DNA from: Prionace glauca | Lineage: Eukaryota; Chordata; Chondrichthyes; Carcharhiniformes; Carcharhinidae | Direction of reading: 5' to 3' | DNA: 64,000 nt | NCBI GenBank assembly: GCA_037974335.1 | Contig: CM075760.1 | Coordinates: 57,813,812-57,877,811, forward strand | Shown here: positions 59,081 to 64,000 of the stretch, one piece after another | Layout: each line of letters opens with the position of its first letter | Numbering within the stretch: the first letter of the stretch is position 1 | Made by a program: the position numbers and the translations under genes | The notes under the pieces: model-generated | Seen by the model: the letters and a program-made list of their open reading frames with translations, nothing else | What the model was told of the DNA's origin: nothing | Databases searched by the model: none

Positions 59081-59154
59081 GTCTCTATGGCGCAATTGGT
59101 CAGCACGTTCAGCTGTTAACTGAAAGGTTGGTGGTTCAAGACAACCCAGCGACG
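59081..59154 (+). pseudogene. tRNA-Asn(GUU) pseudogene
   Basis: Anticodon GTT at 59115-59117 in a CTGTTAA loop with a compensated stem (TTCAG/CTGAA). The acceptor stem (GTCTCTA/CAGCGAC) has mismatches, the T stem has one and the B box reads GGTTCAAGACA. A TTTT follows at 59158. Most changes from consensus are C to T or G to A. It is probably inactive. Confidence 0.75.
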
Positions 59155-59656
59155 GAATTTTCTCACCATCACCATTCACGGGTAAACAGTTGCCTGTTGG
59201 CAATGGGTCCGTGAGTGCCAATAAAAAAAAAGCTGTCAATTGTTCCCGGCTGTTCTGTTATCTGGTGTTACCAACATTATTTAATGACAGCTGACTTCAA
59301 ACAGGTTACATATAACATTATATACATGCTTCCATTATACCTTTAAACTTAAAAAACACAATCGAAACATGAACTTGTGGCTGAGCATTTGTTCCTATTC
59401 CATATTCCTGTTTCCATTCATTCCTGGATAGATCATAAATCTGTCTAACCCAAACTGAAATGTGTTCAGTGATGGAACATCAGAACCCTCTGGAGTAGAG
59501 AATTCCCAAGATTCACGGGCCTTTGAGTCAAACAATTTCTCCTCATCTCACTCCTAAATCATCAGCGCCTTGTCCTGAGATTGTGCCCGTGTAGAAATAA
59601 AACAAAAGACTGGTGGCTCATGGATAAATTAATATTTTATAAAACACCCACCAGCT

Positions 59657-59728
59657 TCCGTGGTGGTCTAGTGGTTAGGATTCGGCGCTTTCACCGCCGC
59701 GGCCCGGGTTCAATTCCCGGTCAGGGAA
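59657..59728 (+). tRNA. tRNA-Glu(UUC)
   Basis: 72 nt with anticodon TTC at 59690-59692, a good A box (TGGTCTAGTGG) and a good B box (GGGTTCAATTCCC). One acceptor mismatch occurs (C4 to G). The rest folds normally. It is probably functional. Confidence 0.88.
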
Positions 59729-59902
59729 CGTAGATTTATTGCTGTACAACAATCCTGTGTTACTTCCCGGTCTGTCCCAGTTCTGTCGGAATCAGTATCA
59801 GGGAGATTTCCTCTTTAGTATCTGATTTGGAAATGTCACATTTGAAGAACAAAGAAAAAAGGTAGCGACAGGTTACAAAGCGCTGGTGATATAAAATGCG
59901 GA

Positions 59903-61079
59903 TGATTATTGGAAGAACGATGAAAATGATGCATTAATGAATGGGTAGAAATCATTGATCCCTTAGATATTTGCCAGACGAACGTTTTTAAATGTTGATG
60001 TTGGGGATAAGTTGTACAATCAGATTGAAAATAACGGTTATCTTCCTGAATTCAGTGACATGGGCTCTCAGTCTGACCATCGGAACCTGCAGCAACACAG
60101 CGCAGTAGAACATTGCAGGCAGGCAGATTTCCTCCACAGCTCTTTGGCTGTTTCTGTAGTGTAGTGGTTATCACATTCGCCTTACACGCGAAAAATCCCC
60201 GGTTCGAATCCGGGCAGAAACACTCACAAAACTTTCTCGTGTTGGATAAGGAAAAATTGTTAAATTTAAGTTTACTGCTCAACATTATCCGAACCTTGAT
60301 GTTAAAGACATGTTATCATTGCTCTGATTTCACCGTCAAATACTTTCTGAGAAATAAGGTGCACTGATGGGAAAGTTCGATTTTGACACCGAGCATTTAT
60401 CCGCATCTCGTTCAGTCTCCAGCAGATTTAATGGGTTTATAGGTGCAGACTAATATGGTTCATCACCATCTGAAATATCTGATACGAGTGTGTGCTCAGA
60501 CAGGTACAAGTGATACTGTAAGTGAACTAGAGGAAATGGTGCACATTTCACAGATGAATCATTTTTAAAAATCGTTTTTCATCTCCAACAAATAGGAAAA
60601 ATCACCCAGACAGATGGGGGAATCGAGACTCAGCGCGGATCTACTGGGCTTTCCTGTAAAGGGCGGAAATGCATGCGTCCATAATAAAAAAGGCACAAGT
60701 GTCACGAACAGATAATTTTTGATTTTCGTCCATTTAAATATATTTGACTTTGTTTAAAAGCTGACGATAGTCAATCTCAAAATTGTGATCTGTATTACCC
60801 GGTGATTCTGTTGGTCAGTTATGTTTTCAATTCAGTAATGTTCAAGTTCAGAGATATTCAATTCATAATAAAGCCATATGTGTTAAATAATACATTAATA
60901 CTGAATAGTGACACAAATACTGAGTACACTTGTACAATGAGCTTTGATAAAGTGTCATCTGGACTCGAAACGTCCGCCCTTTTCACTCCTTACAGGAGGT
61001 CTCAGACATTGGGAGATTTTGCAGCATTTTCTCTTTTCCCATCCGCAGTCATTCGTTTTTATCACTGAATAATTGATTG
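59903..61079 (+). repeat. tRNA duplication unit 1
   Basis: Unit 1 of a tandem duplication with starts at about 59903, 61080 and 62513. The shared 5' text includes CTTAGATATTTGCCAGA and GATAAGTTGTACAATCAG. The shared 3' text includes GCTGACGATAGTC and a SINE type 3 end (TCATCTGGACTCGAAACGTC). It carries tRNA-Val(UAC). Confidence 0.85.
60150..60222 (+). tRNA. tRNA-Val(UAC)
   Basis: 73 nt. The acceptor GTTTCTG/CAGAAAC pairs perfectly, the anticodon loop CTTACAC has anticodon TAC at 60183-60185, and the T stem CCCGG/CCGGG is perfect. The body matches the vertebrate tRNA-Val(AAC/CAC) type, so the UAC anticodon looks like a recent change on that body. No T4 follows within 20 nt. Confidence 0.92.
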
Positions 61080-61327
61080 AGATTATTCGAAGGAAGATGA
61101 GAATCATGGAATAATAAATGAGTAGAAATCATTGCTCCCTTAGATATTTGCCAGATGAACTCTTTTAAGTTTTGGTGTTCGGGATAAGTTGTACAATCAG
61201 ATTGAAAGTAACGGTTATCTTCCTGAATTCAGTGACATGGGCTCTCAGTCTAACCATCGGAACCTGCAGCAACACAGCGCAGTTGAACATTGCAGACAGG
61301 CAGATTTCCTCCATTAGTTTTCCAGTT

Positions 61328-61400
61328 GTTTCTGTAGTGTAGTGGTTATCACATTCGCTTCACACGCGAAAGGTCCCCGGTTCGAAACCGGGCAGAAATA
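61328..61400 (+). tRNA. tRNA-Val(CAC)
   Basis: 73 nt. The anticodon loop TTCACAC has anticodon CAC at 61361-61363, and the T arm and anticodon stem are perfect. The acceptor closes with a G-T wobble at the first pair because the last stem base is T. It is the paralogue of the tRNA at 60150. Confidence 0.92.
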
Positions 61401-62042
61401 TTAATTAAGGTTTCTCATGTGGGGTAAGGTAATATTGTTTGATTTCAGGTTGTTGCTCAACATTATCCAAACCTCGATGTGAAAGACATGTTATCATTGC
61501 TCTGACATCAAAGTTAAATACTTTCTGTGAAATAAGGTGCACTGACGGGAAAGTTCGCTTTTGACACCGAGCATTTATCCGCATCTTGTTCAGTCCACAA
61601 CAGAATTTAATGGGTTTATAGGTGCAGACTAATATGGTTAATCACCATCTGAAATATCTGATAGTAGTGTGTGCTCAAAAAGACAGATACAAGTGATACT
61701 GTAAGTGAACTAGAGGAAATGGCGAACATTTCACAGAAGAATATTTTTAAATCGTTTTTCATCTCTAAGAAAGAGGGAAAACCGTTCAGACAGATGAGGG
61801 AATTGGGACTCATTGCGGATCTACTGGAATTTCCTGTAACGGGACGGAATTTATGCGCCTGAATGTTTCAAACCCCTAATAAAAAAAGGGTCAAGAGTCA
61901 CGAACAGATAATTCCTGATTCTCATCCTTTTAAATGTATTTGACTTTGTTTAAAAGCTGACGATAGTCGATCTCAAAATTGTGACCTGTATTACCCGGTG
62001 ATTCGATTGGTTCTGTTGGTCAGTTATATTTTCAATTCAGTG

Positions 62043-62270
62043 AATTCCCGTGGATGCGTGGGTTTCCTCCGGGTGCTCCGGTTTCCTTCCACATCCCAAA
62101 AATGTGCTTTTAGGCTGATTGATTGGGTAACAAATTGTCCCTATATTGGACCTCCCTGATCCTCACACATTAGGCATAGACTAAAATCATGAATAGGTCA
62201 CTGACCATGGGACGGCGGCGCGGGCTCTTTGTGCTGTGTTCTTCTTTGTTCTTGTTCTTTGTTCTTTGAT
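62043..62270 (+). mobile_element. CR1-C type LINE 3' tail inserted in tRNA unit 2
   Basis: TGGGTTTCCTCCGGGTGCTC through TAGGCATAGACTAAAATC to a TTCTTTGTTCTTGTTCTTTG tail, nearly identical to 20350-20581. It interrupts the homology between units 1 and 2, so it is younger than the duplication. Confidence 0.88.
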
Positions 62271-62612
62271 GTTCAAGGTCAGAAATATTCAATTCATATT
62301 GAAGTCACATGTGTTAAATAATGTATTGATACGAAATATTGAAACGAATAGTGATTACAATTGTACAATGAACTTTGATAAAGTGTCATCTGGACTCGAA
62401 ACATCCGCCCTTTTCACTCCTTACAGGTGCTGTCAGACATTGTGAGATTTTGGAGCATTCCCTCTTTTCCCATCCGCAGTAATTTGCTTTTATCACTGGG
62501 GACATTTGGTTGAGATTATTTGAAGAAAGATGAAAATGATGCATTAACGAATGGGCAGAAATGAGTGCTCTCTTAGATATTTGGGAGACGGAAGCTTCCC
62601 GTCGGCCAGACA

Positions 62613-62685
62613 GCCGAAATAGCTCAGTTGGGAGAGCGTTAGACTGAAGATCTAAAGGTTCCTGGTTCAATCCCGGGTTTCGGCA
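62613..62685 (+). tRNA. tRNA-Phe(GAA)
   Basis: 73 nt. The acceptor GCCGAAA/TTTCGGC is perfect. Anticodon GAA lies at 62646-62648, the A box is TAGCTCAGTTGG and the B box GGTTCAATCCC. A TTTT terminator lies at 62701-62704. It looks functional. Confidence 0.95.
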
Positions 62686-63079
62686 GGATCTCCTTGCTGG
62701 TTTTCTGTGCTATCTGCTAATTAGCAGCGCATTTTGTCTCGCACAGTCTTCAAACATCTGTTCACACAAACTGCAACAGACCAAATACCCATCGCAATTT
62801 CCACCCTGCCAGATGTTGTTATATTTCCTCCTTGTTGGATTCCACTTTTTTAAAAACTTCCTCTATTTCTAAACATTCCCGATGTTAATGAAAGGTGATG
62901 GAGGTGAAGGTTTATCTTTGTTTCCTTATGCACACATGCCATGTAACGTCCTGAGTTTTTCCAACCTCATCACATTTCAGTGCAGATGTCAGGTCCGCTT
63001 TTACATGGCAGTGAAAATACATTTAGTTGACCTGCTGTTTCATCCAAAACAATGTATATTTGCATTACCTCTTTTGATT

Positions 63080-63375
63080 CCTCCAGAAGGAGGCCATTCA
63101 GCCCATCGAGTCCGCAGCCACAACAATCCCACCCACGCCCTATTCCCCGTGAACCCACATATTTACCCTTCTGATCCCTCTGACAGTAGGATCAATTTAG
63201 CATGGCCAATCAAACTAACCCACGCATCGTTGAAACGGAAACCAGAACACCAGGAGGAAACCCACGGAGGCACGGGGAGAACGTGCAAACTCTGCACAGA
63301 CGGTGACCCGAGGACCTGAGTCCCTGGCGCTGTGAGGCATCAGTGCTAATCACTGTGCTACCGCGCTGTCCTTTC
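63080..63375 (-). mobile_element. SINE type 1, reverse orientation
   Basis: On the + strand AGAAGGAGGCCATTCAGCCC, GTAGGATCAATTTAGCATGGC, AGGAGGAAACCCACGGAGGC and CACTGTGCTACCGCGCTG are the reversed 3' to 5' landmarks. It is one of the best preserved copies. Confidence 0.85.
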
Positions 63376-63379
63376 CACT

Positions 63380-63945
63380 GCATTCAATGTTACTGCAGTT
63401 CACTCCATTCAAAGTATTAGCATCAATCCTGCGGTGATTCTGCTGAATAACATTAAATTATCACCGTTAATGGACCATCCAACGTTGGACGCCATTGATT
63501 TGAAACTTTGCTGCTTTTCTGGGTGAACTCCAGTTCTCCATTCCTCCCGCAATGTCACCGCTCAAACTGAGTCTTTCTCCTTCCCACATTGTTAAACCCA
63601 CAGTTACTGCTTTCTGAGTGAAAACTGCCTCCACTTCACTGGAGGTGGGATATTTTACTATTTCATTCAATTAAAAGTTTTCTTGTCATGGAAGCAGAGA
63701 TTTGGACCGAGATCTGCAGATATTTGTGTCAGTAGAAACAATAAATTTTCCCCCATTAACAGCTAGATTTTAACCGCATCAGCATTTCGTACCATCAGCC
63801 CTTTCTCGCCTATCGCTCTCTTAATTTCTTTTTGATTCTTTACATGTGACTTTCCCAATTCCGATACAAACAAAGAAATCTCCCTAATATTGATTCTGAC
63901 AGGTGCAGACCGAGAAGTAACGCAGAATTATTGTAATAAAATCTA
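63380..63945. other. no gene; right part is an inverted tRNA-Glu flank
   Basis: 63850-63945, read in reverse (AATGTAGATTTTATTACAAT.., GTTACTTCTCGGTCTG), matches the 3' flank of tRNA-Glu at 59729-59820. The remainder is unassigned. Confidence 0.5.
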
Positions 63946-63947
63946 CA

Positions 63948-64000
63948 TTCCCTGACCGGGAGTCGAACCCAGGCTACAGTACTGAGAGCGCCGAATCCTA
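63948..64000 (-). pseudogene. tRNA-Glu(CUC), partial and decayed, runs off the window
   Basis: Reading the reverse strand: TAGGATTCGGCGCTCTCA (anticodon CTC), then a disrupted anticodon 3' stem, then GGGTTCGACTCCCGGTCAGGGAA. The last 50 nt of tRNA-Glu are present. The 5' part lies beyond 64000. The unpaired anticodon stem suggests a pseudogene. Confidence 0.75.

Larger units (their letters stand above)
61080..62512 (+). repeat. tRNA duplication unit 2
   Basis: It matches unit 1 across about 1.18 kb and contains tRNA-Val(CAC). It is longer because of a CR1-C tail insertion at 62043-62270. A third, truncated unit starts at about 62513 and leads into tRNA-Phe. Confidence 0.85.

Overview
The window is genomic DNA from a cartilaginous fish, almost certainly a shark. 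It holds one translocon-type immunoglobulin M heavy-chain cluster (VH-D1-D2-JH-CH1-CH2-CH3-CH4-TM1-TM2) with the segments close together on the + strand. The secretory tail ends [14 protein letters not shown], as in shark IgM, and the surroundings are full of CR1-type LINEs and tRNA-derived SINEs of the kind seen across elasmobranch genomes. Everything was read by eye; family names come from recognising motifs, not from a search.

Layout. 0-1.1 kb: last exon of a GPR139-like rhodopsin-class receptor. 1.1-7.4 kb: old repeats, a decayed tRNA-Glu and a decayed LINE 3' segment. 7.4-8.5 kb: a 13-copy, 84-bp minisatellite. 8.5-23.4 kb: microsatellites, SINEs and a nest of CR1 LINE copies (16.1-21.4 kb and 22.8-23.4 kb). 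23.4-26.9 kb: a decayed duplicate of the IgM 5' flank ending in a VH pseudogene split by two insertions. 27-32.6 kb: SINEs and old repeats. 32.6-34.6 kb: the intact counterpart of the duplicated flank. 34.6-54.8 kb: the IgM cluster. 54.8-57 kb: LINE fragments. 56.7-57.4 kb: a CpG-rich promoter-like island. 58.5-64 kb: a tRNA cluster (Gly, Asn, Glu, Val-UAC, Val-CAC, Phe, and an inverted Glu at the edge), partly built by tandem duplication.

How the immunoglobulin cluster works. VH carries a 23-bp-spacer RSS. D1 has 12-bp (5') and 22-bp (3') spacers, D2 has 12/12, and JH has 23. The 12/23 rule therefore permits VH to D1, D1 to D2 and D2 to JH inside this one cluster. All V, J and C reading frames are open and all splice phases agree (each C exon takes 2 nt and gives 1 nt to the next). 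CH4 contains the alternative donor that makes either the secreted tail, with its own AATAAA signals, or the TM1-TM2 membrane form. The cluster is in germline configuration and looks functional.

Most notable: the 10.7-kb JH-CH1 intron ends in a G-rich, purine-only repeat tract with repeated GAGCT and GAGCTGGGG motifs about 1 kb before CH1. That is where a mammalian switch region would lie, with the same strand bias. It is preceded by about 4 kb of CTCACTCA-type repeats with a 102-bp higher-order unit. Other points of interest are a 14-bp inverted repeat just upstream of the VH TATA-like box, a perfect octamer in the JH-CH1 intron, old tandem duplications in that intron, and the duplicated flank with its VH pseudogene.
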